Positions 38,771 to 47,295 of a DNA stretch of 64,000 nt are shown piece by piece. Under the pieces are notes generated by a model that saw only the letters and a list, made by a program, of their open reading frames with translations, was not told the origin of the DNA and ran no database searches. This DNA comes from Croceicoccus mobilis (GTDB lineage: Bacteria; Pseudomonadota; Alphaproteobacteria; Sphingomonadales; Sphingomonadaceae): the NCBI RefSeq assembly GCF_001661965.1, contig NZ_LYWZ01000022.1, positions 248,001 through 312,000 on the forward strand, read 5' to 3'. The position numbers and the translations under genes were made by a program. Each line of letters opens with the position of its first letter. The stretch's first letter is position 1.

Positions 38771-38837
38771 TCCCATGGAACGGGGGCGCGGGAATCAATT
38801 GAAACCCGCGCCAACCCGTGCAAAGGCGCGTGCCACT

Positions 38838-39746
38838 ATGGTTGACCCGCTGAACCCCGACGACAAGGCGCTTCTCGCCAAGGCAAAGACTCTCGTGACG
38901 GCGCTGCCGTTCATGAAGCGATATGCCGGTCGCACTTTCGTGATCAAATATGGCGGCCATGCCATGGGCGATCCCGAAGCCGCGCGCGAATTCGCCGAAG
39001 ACGTGGTGCTGCTGGGCGCAGTGGGCATCAATGTCGTCGTCGTCCACGGTGGCGGCCCGCAGATCGGCGCGATGCTGAAGAAGCTGGGCGTCGAATCGAG
39101 CTTTGTCGATGGCCTTCGCGTCACCGACAAGCAGACCGCCGAAGTCGCCGAAATGGTGCTGTCGGGCGCGATCAACAAGGAACTGGTCGGCTGGATCTCG
39201 AAAGCCGGGGGCCGCGCCATCGGCATCTCGGGCAAGGATGGCGGCATGGTCACCGCGCGCAAGGTGCAGCGCACCCGCAAGGTCGAAGGCTCCGCCATCG
39301 AGGAGGCCATCGACCTTGGCTTCGTGGGTGAGCCCGAGCATGTTGACACCCGCATCATCGACGCATCGGTTGCGGCGGGTCTGATTCCGGTGATCGCGCC
39401 CATCGGCGCTGACAAGGACGGGCACACCTACAACATCAATGCCGATACCATGGCCGGTGCCGTGGCTGCCGCGATGGGGGCCGCTCGCCTGCTGCTCCTT
39501 ACCGATGTTCCCGGCGTGCTCGACAAAACGGGTAGTCTTCTGACAGACTTGTACCCCGATGACGTCAAGAAGCTGGTGGAGGATGGCACAATCACGGGCG
39601 GCATGATCCCAAAGCTGGAAACCTGTCTGCAGGCGGTTGAAGCCGGTTGCGAGGCGTCCGTCGTGCTCGATGGCCGTGTACCCCACGCCATGCTGATCGA
39701 AATCTTTACCGAACGGGGCGCGGGCACCATCGTCCGCAGCGCCTGA
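38838..39746 (+). CDS. argB: Acetylglutamate kinase
   Basis: A 302-residue kinase phosphorylating N-acetylglutamate in arginine synthesis. [12 protein letters not shown] at about 29-40, [12 protein letters not shown], the [10 protein letters not shown] motif and [10 protein letters not shown] near the C-terminus are all seen. ATG 38838 (MVDPLNPDD) is preferred; an in-frame ATG at 38775 would add a non-conserved 21-residue stretch. The gene follows the PEPC-like gene by 67 bases and a lipoprotein gene starts two bases after its stop. Confidence 0.95.
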   Translation: MVDPLNPDDKALLAKAKTLVTALPFMKRYAGRTFVIKYGGHAMGDPEAAREFAEDVVLLGAVGINVVVVHGGGPQIGAMLKKLGVESSFVDGLRVTDKQTAEVAEMVLSGAINKELVGWISKAGGRAIGISGKDGGMVTARKVQRTRKVEGSAIEEAIDLGFVGEPEHVDTRIIDASVAAGLIPVIAPIGADKDGHTYNINADTMAGAVAAAMGAARLLLLTDVPGVLDKTGSLLTDLYPDDVKKLVEDGTITGGMIPKLETCLQAVEAGCEASVVLDGRVPHAMLIEIFTERGAGTIVRSA

Positions 39747-39747
39747 G

Positions 39748-40230
39748 ATGAAACGGCTTGCCCTCCTCCCCGCCCTGCTGCTCGCAGGCTGCGGCGACAG
39801 CGGCGAACCGGCGCCCACCGTCGAAGAGCCGGTCGAGAGCGAAGCGCCGCCGCTTCCCGCATTCGACATGGAGCTGCCCGGCCCGGATCAAAGCGATCCG
39901 CAGGACCTCCTCGATTACTGGAAGGGCGCGGTTGAGGCGGGCGACACCGATGCCGCGCGCCGCGCATGGCGCGCCGAGATCCGCACCGGCGGCACCGCCC
40001 CGCGCTGGGCCAATATGACCGATATCGCGGTCAGCTATGGCGAAGGCATCGAAGAAGGCGCGGCGGGATCTGTCTATTACAACATCCCGGTCTGGCTCGC
40101 CGGCACCAATGTCGATCAGGTCGAGACGATGCTGACGGGTACGATGGTCCTGCGCCGCGTCAACGACGTGCCGGGCGCCAGCGCGGACGAGCTTTCATGG
40201 CGGATCGACAGCATCGACTGGGAAGGCTGA
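39748..40230 (+). CDS. Small lipoprotein of unknown function
   Basis: A 160-residue protein with a lipoprotein signal: MKRLALLPALLLAGC, lipobox LAGC with the acylated cysteine at residue 15, then an acidic, Pro/Glu-rich linker and a beta-rich domain. It may sit in the outer membrane or periplasm. Family not recognised. Its ATG starts two bases after the argB stop, so it is expressed with argB, although no functional link to arginine synthesis is evident. Confidence 0.78.
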   Translation: MKRLALLPALLLAGCGDSGEPAPTVEEPVESEAPPLPAFDMELPGPDQSDPQDLLDYWKGAVEAGDTDAARRAWRAEIRTGGTAPRWANMTDIAVSYGEGIEEGAAGSVYYNIPVWLAGTNVDQVETMLTGTMVLRRVNDVPGASADELSWRIDSIDWEG

Positions 40231-40332
40231 CCGGCCCGCCCCTGCCGCTTCAAGCCTTGCCCCTGCGCGCGCGCTTGGGCTAGATCACTGCCACCCCTCA
40301 GATTCCCGGCCGAAGGACCTTTCGTCATCTCC

Positions 40333-40632
40333 GTGTTCCTAGCCCTTCTCATCCAGATCCTCAGCTATCTGATCAATGTGATCGTCGTGCTGGTGATCGT
40401 GCAATTCGTGCTCTCGCTGCTGATCGCGTTCAATGTCGTGAACATGAGCAACCAGTTCGTCTCCTCGATTTATACCGCGCTCAACGCCCTGCTCGAACCG
40501 ATGCTGCGGCCGATCCGGCGCATCCTGCCCAACACCGGCGCGATCGACTTCTCGCCGCTGGTCCTGATCGTGGGCCTTAACGTGCTGATCATGATCCTGA
40601 GCGCGATCCATCGTTCGACGGTAGTCTACTGA
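40333..40632 (+). CDS. YggT family membrane protein
   Basis: A 99-residue protein with two long hydrophobic segments (about 1-35 and 70-93) around a loop with [22 protein letters not shown], the YggT signature. The family is linked to osmotic or ion homeostasis and to cell division in other bacteria. The start is GTG at 40333; no ATG is available in frame. The gene is followed two bases later by folD. Confidence 0.88.
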   Translation: MFLALLIQILSYLINVIVVLVIVQFVLSLLIAFNVVNMSNQFVSSIYTALNALLEPMLRPIRRILPNTGAIDFSPLVLIVGLNVLIMILSAIHRSTVVY

Positions 40633-40634
40633 TC

Positions 40635-41507
40635 ATGGCCGACATCATTGATGGAAAGGCGTTCGCGGCAGGTCTGCGCGAAGAGGTGCGCGAGGGCGTC
40701 ACTGCCTTTGCGGCAAAGGCCGGGCGCGCGCCCGGCCTTGCCGTGGTGCTGGTAGGCGAAGATCCGGCAAGCGCGGTCTATGTCCGGTCGAAGCACAAGG
40801 CCTGCGTCACTGCTGGCATGGAAAGCTTTGAGCACCACCTGCCCGCCGAGACGAGCGAGGCTGACCTGCTGGCGCTGATCGGCCAGCTCAATGCCGATCC
40901 GGCGGTGGACGGCATCCTCGTCCAGCTGCCGCTGCCGAAACATATCGACGAGACCAAGGTGATCGAGGCGATCGATCCCGACAAGGATGTCGACGGCTTT
41001 ACCACCGCCAGCGCGGGCCGCCTTGCCACCGGACAGGACGGGTTCGTCGCCTGCACGCCGCTGGGCTGCCTGATGCTGCTCAAGGACCGCTTGGGCGATC
41101 TGTCGGGCAAGAGCGCGGTGATCGTCGGGCGTTCCAATATCGTGGGCAAGCCGATGGCGATGCTGCTTTTGAAGGAAAGCTGCACCGTCACCATCGCGCA
41201 TAGCCGCACGCAGGACTTGGCCCACGTGATTGGCGGCGCCGATATCGTCGTTGCTGCCGTGGGCCGCCCTGAAATGGTGAAGGGCGCATGGCTGAAACCC
41301 GGCGCGACGGTCATCGACGTGGGCATCAACCGCGTGCCCGCAGCGGAAGAAGGCAAGACGAAGCTGGTCGGCGACGTCGCCTTTGACGAGGCGATGGAAG
41401 TGGCAGCCGCCGTGACTCCGGTCCCGGGCGGCGTGGGGCCGATGACCATTGCCTGCCTCCTGCACAACACGCTTGCCGCCGCGAAACGCCGCGAAGGGAT
41501 CGCCTGA
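40635..41507 (+). CDS. folD: Methylenetetrahydrofolate dehydrogenase/cyclohydrolase FolD
   Basis: A 290-residue bifunctional folate enzyme. YVRSKHKAC near 54-62, [24 protein letters not shown] and the C-terminal [11 protein letters not shown] motif are standard for FolD. It interconverts 5,10-methylene- and 10-formyl-tetrahydrofolate with NADP. The gene is tightly packed between YggT (two bases upstream) and an exported protein gene (one base downstream). Confidence 0.96.
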   Translation: MADIIDGKAFAAGLREEVREGVTAFAAKAGRAPGLAVVLVGEDPASAVYVRSKHKACVTAGMESFEHHLPAETSEADLLALIGQLNADPAVDGILVQLPLPKHIDETKVIEAIDPDKDVDGFTTASAGRLATGQDGFVACTPLGCLMLLKDRLGDLSGKSAVIVGRSNIVGKPMAMLLLKESCTVTIAHSRTQDLAHVIGGADIVVAAVGRPEMVKGAWLKPGATVIDVGINRVPAAEEGKTKLVGDVAFDEAMEVAAAVTPVPGGVGPMTIACLLHNTLAAAKRREGIA

Positions 41508-41508
41508 G

Positions 41509-42255
41509 TTGAAAGCCGCTGCGGTCGCCGTATCTGCCCTGCTGGTAATGTCGGCCTCCGCTCTGGCGCAGCCCTCAGGCCCTGGCATGCGCGATGGGCG
41601 CGGCGGACGGATCGCGCGCGTCGCCCAGCCAGGCGAAGTGGCCGCTGCCGACATCGCAGCCTCTTTGCTGGCGCAGGAGGAAGGGCGCTGGAAGTCCTTC
41701 AAGGAGCATGGCGCCGATGGCGCGATCATGTTCGTGCCGCAGCGCGTCGATGCAAAGCAGTGGCTAAAGGACAGCGACGAACCCGCCAATGCCATCGACT
41801 GGAGCCCGCACGAAATCTGGTCGAGCTGCGACGGTTCCCTCGCCATCAGCGGTGGCGGCTGGACGAAGCCGGATGGCACGCAGGGCTGGTACGCTTCTGC
41901 TTGGGAGCGGCAGCGGGACGGTGAGTACCGCTGGACGATGGAGCTGAGTGGTGAGAGCGCTAACGCCGGAGAAGCGCCGATCCTGATCCGTTCTCACACG
42001 CCGGGTTGCAATAGCGTCATGCCCCGCCGTGATGGCACTGGCGGCCCTCCCGATCGCAAGCGCCGCAATAACGATAAGCCTCGATCCGACATCGGCCATC
42101 CCTATGCGATCAGCCGCGATGAAACGATGCGCTGGGACGTGGAAACCGGCGATGATTGCACCCGCCATCTGACCGTGCGTTTTCGCGAGGATAGTGGATG
42201 GAACGATCCCGTGCTTGATCGCGTGGCCGCTTACGGGCAGGGCTGCGCAAACTGA
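41509..42255 (+). CDS. Exported protein of unknown function
   Basis: A 248-residue protein from a TTG start at 41509, just after the folD stop, with AAGGGA about nine bases upstream. An N-terminal signal peptide ends near ALAQ (about residue 21). The mature part is Gly/Trp-rich in the middle (GGGWTKPDGTQGWYASAWER). It also has C-terminal cysteines (C227 region and a final CAN) that may form a disulfide. Family not recognised. Its stop overlaps the approach to the MarC gene by two bases, suggesting co-transcription from folD to MarC. Confidence 0.7.
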   Translation: MKAAAVAVSALLVMSASALAQPSGPGMRDGRGGRIARVAQPGEVAAADIAASLLAQEEGRWKSFKEHGADGAIMFVPQRVDAKQWLKDSDEPANAIDWSPHEIWSSCDGSLAISGGGWTKPDGTQGWYASAWERQRDGEYRWTMELSGESANAGEAPILIRSHTPGCNSVMPRRDGTGGPPDRKRRNNDKPRSDIGHPYAISRDETMRWDVETGDDCTRHLTVRFREDSGWNDPVLDRVAAYGQGCAN

Positions 42256-42256
42256 C

Positions 42257-42880
42257 ATGCTCGAACTCTTCGCCTCTGCCTTTGCCACGCTTTTCGTGGT
42301 CATCGACCCGCCCGGTTGCGCGCCGATCTATTACGGCCTCACCAGCGAGATGCCTGCGCATGAGCGGCGCGTGCAGGCGATCCGCGCGACCCTGATCGCC
42401 AGCGTCATCCTGCTGATCTTCGCATTATTCGGCGAACAATTGCTTGGCGCGCTGCATATTGAACTGGACGCCTTCCGCATTGCCGGCGGCATCATGCTGT
42501 TCCTGATCGCGCTGGAAATGGTGTTTGAAAAGCGGACCGAACGCCGCCACGAACGCGCCGACATGGTCAAGGCCACGCCCGAGATCGAGGATGTCTCGGT
42601 CTTCCCTATGGCGATGCCCATGCTGGCAGGGCCGGGCGCGATCGCCTCGATCATGCTGCTGATGGCGCGGGCCGAGGGGATGGAAGAGACCTTCGTCATC
42701 CTTGGCGCGCTGGGCACGGTGATGGTGCTGACGCTGGGCGCGCTGATCGCGGCAGCGCCCTTGATGCGCCTCTTGGGCCACAGGGTCGAAGCGGTTATCA
42801 CGCGCCTGCTCGGCGTGTTGCTGGCGGCGCTGGCCGCGCAATTCGTGATCAACGGGATCGAAGGCGCGTTCGGGATCTGA
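42257..42880 (+). CDS. MarC family membrane protein
   Basis: A 207-residue polytopic membrane protein with FVVIDPPGCAPIYYGLT near residues 13-29, an acidic-to-basic loop with ERRHERADM, and MPMLAGPGAIASIML near 120-134. These are MarC/UPF0056 family motifs. The family is not a proven drug pump despite its name. The start ATG 42257 follows the exported protein gene by one base. It converges on the LON-like gene, with 15 bases between stops. Confidence 0.9.
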   Translation: MLELFASAFATLFVVIDPPGCAPIYYGLTSEMPAHERRVQAIRATLIASVILLIFALFGEQLLGALHIELDAFRIAGGIMLFLIALEMVFEKRTERRHERADMVKATPEIEDVSVFPMAMPMLAGPGAIASIMLLMARAEGMEETFVILGALGTVMVLTLGALIAAAPLMRLLGHRVEAVITRLLGVLLAALAAQFVINGIEGAFGI

Positions 42881-42895
42881 CGCGCAAGCGCCGAC

Positions 42896-43519
42896 CTATT
42901 GCAGCGTGTGGCCATCCTCGTCATCGTGACGGCCGAAGAACTGCATCAGCTGGACCAGCAAGTCGCAGCGTTCGCCCAGCGTGTCGGCCTCCAGCAGCGC
43001 CTGTTTTGCCGCCGCATCGAATGGCGCGACCTGAGACACACCATTGATCAGCGCCATGTCGTCAAGCCGCGCCACCTGATCCCAGTCGACCGAATAGCCC
43101 TGCGCGTCGGCAAAGCTCTTGGCCTCTTCCTCGAACGCGGCGCGTTCCACCGGAAGCAGCACGCCATCCTCGTCCTCTGCCAGCAATTCGGCCCGGACCT
43201 GCCTGAACGGGGTCTCGACCTCCAGTTCGCGCACGACGCGAAAGCGGCTGACACCGTCGAGGATGATATTGTAGCGCCCGTCCTCCAGCGCCTCCACCTC
43301 TCCGATCCGGCCAAGACAGCCGATATTGAAGAGCGGCGCCCCCTCGGACGAACGCTGCGGCTGGATCATGCCGATCATGCGGTCACGGGCGAGCGAATCC
43401 TCGACCAAAGCGCGATAGCGCGGCTCGAAAATATGCAGGGGCAATTGCAGGCCCGGAAAGAGGATCGCGCCCGGCAGCGGGAAGATCGAGATCCGCGTCG
43501 TCTCCAGTCCAGAACCCAT
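42896..43519 (-). CDS. LON substrate-binding domain protein
   Basis: A 207-residue protein made of the N-terminal domain of Lon alone (IFPLPGAILFPGLQLPLHIFEPRYR, then GCLGRIGEVEALEDGRYNI), without ATPase or protease parts. Stand-alone LON-domain proteins are common in alphaproteobacteria and have no defined activity; a recognition role is inferred. The gene follows CnoX by 14 bases in the same direction, so the two may act together. ATG 43519 has GAGGAGCGGGG upstream; MRSGAD, six codons earlier, is the alternative. Confidence 0.86.
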   Translation of the reverse strand: MGSGLETTRISIFPLPGAILFPGLQLPLHIFEPRYRALVEDSLARDRMIGMIQPQRSSEGAPLFNIGCLGRIGEVEALEDGRYNIILDGVSRFRVVRELEVETPFRQVRAELLAEDEDGVLLPVERAAFEEEAKSFADAQGYSVDWDQVARLDDMALINGVSQVAPFDAAAKQALLEADTLGERCDLLVQLMQFFGRHDDEDGHTLQ

Positions 43520-43533
43520 GTCTGCCCCGCTCC

Positions 43534-44451
43534 TCATCCAAACAGGATCAGCGAAAGGCGGCGGCGGGTTGCCGCGACCCACGGATCCTCAAGGCCCACG
43601 GCTTCGAAGATCTGGAGAAGCTTGGCGCGCGCGGCGCCATCGTTCCAGCCGCGATCGGCCTCGATCATTTTCAAAAGCGTGTCGGCAGCCTCGTCCCGCG
43701 AACCGGCGGCAAAGGCGGCCTGCGCAAACTCGAACTGCTTGTCCATGTCCGCCGGGTTTTCCGCCGCGGCCTGACGCAGACCGGCAAGCTCGCTGTCTTC
43801 CGGCTTGTCCTTCGCCAGCTCCAGCGCAGCGGCGGCGCGTTCGATGGCGGGGTCCTTGGCCAGATCCTCGGGCATGGACGCCAGCGCGGCGGCGGCCTCC
43901 TCGGTGTGCCCTGCCTCGATCATGGCGCGCAAAAGGCCCGCATTGGCGGCGGCATTGTCGGGCGCCAGTTCGATGATCTGCGCAAACACGCCCATGGCGC
44001 GTTCGGCATCGCCGCTCGTCAGCAATTCCTCGCCCATGGCGATCAGCGGTTCGATGTCCTGCTTCGGCTCGTCACCGCCCGCGCCCGCCTCGATCGGCAA
44101 TTGCGAGAGGATCTGGTCCAGCGCCTGCTTCAGCTGCCCTTCGCTGCGCGCGCTGGTCAGGTCCGCGACCGGCTGGCCCTGGAACATGGCATAGACGGTG
44201 GGGATCGAACGCACCTGGAACTGCGAGGCGATGAACTGCTCTTCATCGACATTCACCTTGGCAAGAATTACGCCCTTGTCGGCATATTCCGCCGCGATCT
44301 TTTCCAGCGTCGGGGTCAGCGCCTTGCATGGCCCGCACCATTCCGCCCAGAAATCGAGGATGACGAGGCTCTTCATCGAGGGTTCGACCACCTCCTTGCG
44401 GAAGCGCTCCACTGCCTTCTGCTCGTCGAGGTTAAGACCCATGCTGGCCAA
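43534..44451 (-). CDS. cnoX: CnoX/YbbN chaperedoxin (thioredoxin plus TPR)
   Basis: A 305-residue cytoplasmic chaperone-like protein: thioredoxin fold with intact WCGPC active site at about 38-42, then TPR-like helical repeats rich in Ala and Glu from about 130. The Caulobacter homologue has redox and holdase activity; E. coli YbbN has lost the first cysteine, which this protein keeps. The start is TTG at 44451, eight bases after AGGAG; ATG at 44442 would leave 17 bases, so the TTG is favoured. It precedes the LON-like gene by 14 bases. Confidence 0.9.
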   Translation of the reverse strand: MASMGLNLDEQKAVERFRKEVVEPSMKSLVILDFWAEWCGPCKALTPTLEKIAAEYADKGVILAKVNVDEEQFIASQFQVRSIPTVYAMFQGQPVADLTSARSEGQLKQALDQILSQLPIEAGAGGDEPKQDIEPLIAMGEELLTSGDAERAMGVFAQIIELAPDNAAANAGLLRAMIEAGHTEEAAAALASMPEDLAKDPAIERAAAALELAKDKPEDSELAGLRQAAAENPADMDKQFEFAQAAFAAGSRDEAADTLLKMIEADRGWNDGAARAKLLQIFEAVGLEDPWVAATRRRLSLILFG

Positions 44452-44695
44452 GATCGATTCTCCTGATTTTCGTGTCTGCGGGGGATATGGCTTTGGCCGG
44501 TCCCTCCCGATCGCTTTCAGACTATGTGGGACGAAAGCTGCGAATTTCCAAGGTGCAGGGCCGTTTCCTTCCCCCGCCTGCAGTGGTTTGAAAAAAATTC
44601 GACATTTAACGCTTGCCCACCCCCAGACCTACTGTTAAAGGCGCGCCTCACCCCGATCGGAAGGGCTTCCAGCCAACCGATTGCAGGCGTTCAGA

Positions 44696-44770
44696 GCGGG
44701 CGTAGCTCAGGGGTAGAGCACAACCTTGCCAAGGTTGGGGTCGAGGGTTCGAATCCCTTCGCCCGCTCCA
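44696..44770 (+). tRNA. tRNA-Gly (anticodon GCC)
   Basis: A cloverleaf can be folded: acceptor GCGGGCG (44696-44702) with CGCCCGC (44760-44766), D-arm GCTC/GAGC, anticodon loop TTGCCAA (44726-44732) with anticodon GCC at 44728-44730, T-arm GAGGG/CCCTT with TTCGAAT loop. The discriminator is T44767 and CCA (44768-44770) is encoded. It reads codons GGC and GGT. No cluster of tRNAs is seen. Confidence 0.97.
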
Positions 44771-44828
44771 TTTTCTCGCATCAGTTCAAATATATGAACC
44801 GCCATCGGCGGACCCGGTCGTTTGCTTC

Positions 44829-45410
44829 TCAACGCAGCCGTTCGATGTCTTCGCGCGTGTCGATGTCGATGGCTTCGCTGGCGGAAAGGGCGACCTGACG
44901 CACCGCATGCGCAGGGTTGCGCAGGATGGCGCGCGCACCGCTGTCGCCACGCGTTTCGGCAAGGCGGGGAAGCCAGCTTGCGCCAAATATCGCGGGCGGC
45001 GCAGGCTTGCCGCCGGGCGGCACCATGACGGCAAGCGAATCGGGCCCGGCAGGCGCTTCGGCCAAAAGGCGCGCGATGCTGCCGCGCGAAAGATTGGGCA
45101 TGTCGCCCAAGGTGACGAGAAGATGGGCCGCCCCGGCGTCCATCGCTGCGCGGGCTGCAAGGGCCAGCGAATGGCCCATGCCGCTTTCCGGCGCCGGGTT
45201 CGGGATGACCGGCAAACCGCCGCTCCAGCCTGCCGCACGTCGCGGATCCAGCACGATGCCGCGCCCTGCCCAGTCAAAGCCCTCCAGGGCCTTGAGGGAT
45301 GCGTCGAGCACGTTCGTGCCGCCCAGCCGCGCCGCCAGCTTGTCACCCCCGAAGCGGGTAGAGAGACCGGCGGCCAAGGTGACCGCGAAAATCTCTCGCG
45401 CAGCGATCAT
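44829..45410 (-). CDS. MocA-like molybdopterin nucleotidyltransferase
   Basis: A 193-residue nucleotidyltransferase with TLAAGLSTRFGGDKLAARL near residues 11-29 (the LAAGxSxRxG sugar-nucleotide motif), SGMGHSLA, GDMPNL and a C-terminal DIDTREDIE. It fits the MobA/MocA group that makes molybdopterin cytosine dinucleotide for xanthine-dehydrogenase-type enzymes. The overlap with XdhC strongly supports this. No xanthine dehydrogenase genes lie nearby. Confidence 0.87.
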   Translation of the reverse strand: MIAAREIFAVTLAAGLSTRFGGDKLAARLGGTNVLDASLKALEGFDWAGRGIVLDPRRAAGWSGGLPVIPNPAPESGMGHSLALAARAAMDAGAAHLLVTLGDMPNLSRGSIARLLAEAPAGPDSLAVMVPPGGKPAPPAIFGASWLPRLAETRGDSGARAILRNPAHAVRQVALSASEAIDIDTREDIERLR

Positions 45411-46270
45411 GCCAGCGTTTCGTAGGCGGCGACGATTTCCGCCAGCACAGAGAGCGCCAGCACCGCCGGATCGCGCGCCCTGCCGATCAGTCCGACCGGG
45501 CCATGCAGCCGCCCTTGCGCCCGTTCCGTCAGGCCAGAAGACGAGATCAGTTCCGCACGCGCCTCACGCGCAGCCGCGCCTCCCTGCGCGCCGATATAAA
45601 AGGCATCGCTTGTCAGGGCGGCGGGCAGGATTGCGCGTTCCCATTCGTGATCGTGGAAAAGCACGACGACCGCGGTCCATGCATCCAGCGTCATTTCGGG
45701 GGCCTGCCCCAGCGAAAGGCCCGTATCCGCGCCCTCTCCATGCGGGCGCATCGATTGCACGATCGCCCCGTGCGTTTCGGCCAGACGCTCGAACGCGGAC
45801 AATTCCGGACCGGTGCCAAAAGCCACGATCCTGAGACCGGGGCGATAAGCCCGCCTCATGACCGAACCGTCAGCCAGCGGCACCGCGATTTCCGCGCAGC
45901 GCCGCGCATCAAGGGCATCGACCGCATCGCCAAGCGCCTGCATATCGGGCGCAGGGTCCAGCGTGACCGCGATCCGCGAACCGCATGGCAGGCGCAGGTC
46001 CATCGGATCACCCGCCCCGCCAAAATGCACGAAGCGCGGTCGGCCATCTTCCCAAGCCTCTTGCGCCAGGGAGATCAGCGCCCCTTCGAGGCAGCCGTCG
46101 GCCATGCTACCGACCAGCGCGCCATCGCGCCCGATCGCCAGCTGCGCGCCCAGTCGGCGTGAAAAGCTGCCGTCGATATGGGTGATCGTCGCCAGTGCCG
46201 CGTTGCCGCCTTCTGCGAAACGAAGCGCAGCATTGTCGCCATGGGTGGAGCCGCGGGTTGCAGTGTTCAT
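45407..46270 (-). CDS. XdhC family molybdoenzyme maturation protein
   Basis: A 287-residue protein with the XdhC N-terminal domain (ATITHIDGSFSRRLGAQLAIGRDG, MADGCLEG) and a C-terminal Rossmann-like XdhC domain (YIGAQGG, GRARDPAVLALSVLAEI). XdhC proteins insert sulfurated molybdenum cofactor into xanthine-dehydrogenase-type enzymes. It overlaps the MocA-like gene by four bases. Start ATG 46270; an upstream frame to 46321 is less likely. The target enzyme is not in the window. Confidence 0.9.
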   Translation of the reverse strand: MNTATRGSTHGDNAALRFAEGGNAALATITHIDGSFSRRLGAQLAIGRDGALVGSMADGCLEGALISLAQEAWEDGRPRFVHFGGAGDPMDLRLPCGSRIAVTLDPAPDMQALGDAVDALDARRCAEIAVPLADGSVMRRAYRPGLRIVAFGTGPELSAFERLAETHGAIVQSMRPHGEGADTGLSLGQAPEMTLDAWTAVVVLFHDHEWERAILPAALTSDAFYIGAQGGAAAREARAELISSSGLTERAQGRLHGPVGLIGRARDPAVLALSVLAEIVAAYETLA

Positions 46271-46352
46271 GGGCCACCCCATATCGCGCCCGCAGCATGA
46301 TGTCGCCCACCAAAGCGGCACCCAAGCCCATTATCGAACGACCGGAGATTGC

Positions 46353-47183
46353 ATGAGCGACAGCTACACCCCGCCCGCCGTATGGACGCAAGATGGCGAA
46401 AACGGGGGTCGCTTCGCCTCGATCAATCGCCCGACTGCGGGGGCCCGGACCGACCGCGAGCTGCCGGTGGGCGACCATCCCTTCCAGCTCCATTCGCTGG
46501 GCACACCCAATGGACAGAAGGTCACGATCCTTTTCGAAGAGCTGCTCGCCGCGGGCCACGCCGCCGAATATGACGCGTGGAAGATCGACATCATGGAGCA
46601 GGACCAGTTCACCAGCGGTTTCGTCGCTCTCAATCCCAATTCGAAGATCCCGGCACTGGAAGACCGCAGCGGAGCAGAGCCCTTCCGCGTGTTCGAATCG
46701 GGCGCGATCATGCTGCATCTGGCGGAAAAGTTCGGCGCATTCGTCCCGTCAGGCGGGCCAAAGCGCGCGGAGTGCCTGTCATGGCTGATGTGGCAGATGG
46801 GCACGGCCCCGCTCTTGGGCGGCGGTTTCGGCCATTTCTACGCCTATGCGCCCGAGAAATTCCGGTACCCCATCGACCGCTACACCATGGAGGTGAAGCG
46901 GCAGCTCGACGTGCTCGACCAGCATCTTGCCACGCGCGAGTTTGTGGCAGGCGATTATTCGATTGCCGACATGGCGATCTTTGCATGGCACGGCCAGCTT
47001 GCGCTGGGGCGCTTGTACGAGGCAGCCGAATTTCTGGACGTGGCAAGCTATGCCAACGTGGTCCGCTGGGCGAAGGCCATCGATTCGCGGCCTGCGGTAA
47101 AGCGCGGCCTGCGGGTCAATGCATCGGCCGATCGTACGCCCGGCGCCATTGCGGAAAGGCACAGCGCGGCCGACCTCGCCTAA
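46353..47183 (+). CDS. yghU: YghU-type glutathione S-transferase
   Basis: A 276-residue GST-fold protein with an N-terminal extension (TPPAVWTQDGENGGRFASIN), then a thioredoxin-like domain with HSLGTPNGQKVTILFEEL, NPNSKIPAL and ESGAIMLHL, and a helical C-terminal domain. This architecture is that of YghU/YfcG disulfide-bond oxidoreductases acting on glutathione disulfide. It is divergent from XdhC, with 82 bases between them. The start ATG 46353 lies after GGAG. Confidence 0.92.
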   Translation: MSDSYTPPAVWTQDGENGGRFASINRPTAGARTDRELPVGDHPFQLHSLGTPNGQKVTILFEELLAAGHAAEYDAWKIDIMEQDQFTSGFVALNPNSKIPALEDRSGAEPFRVFESGAIMLHLAEKFGAFVPSGGPKRAECLSWLMWQMGTAPLLGGGFGHFYAYAPEKFRYPIDRYTMEVKRQLDVLDQHLATREFVAGDYSIADMAIFAWHGQLALGRLYEAAEFLDVASYANVVRWAKAIDSRPAVKRGLRVNASADRTPGAIAERHSAADLA

Positions 47184-47295
47184 AGGACAGCAGGCACGGG
47201 CGAAGCCGCCGCAACGCTTGTGCCCCCGCTCCTCTTCGCTAAACCGGCTGCAAAGCCGCGCCCTGACGCGGCCGACGGGTAGCGGAGTTTGCTGA

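Noticed and set aside
37010-38776. Reverse-strand open frame of 588 codons across the PEPC-like gene
   Set aside because: Antisense to a gene with clear homology; no promoter, ribosome site or domain.
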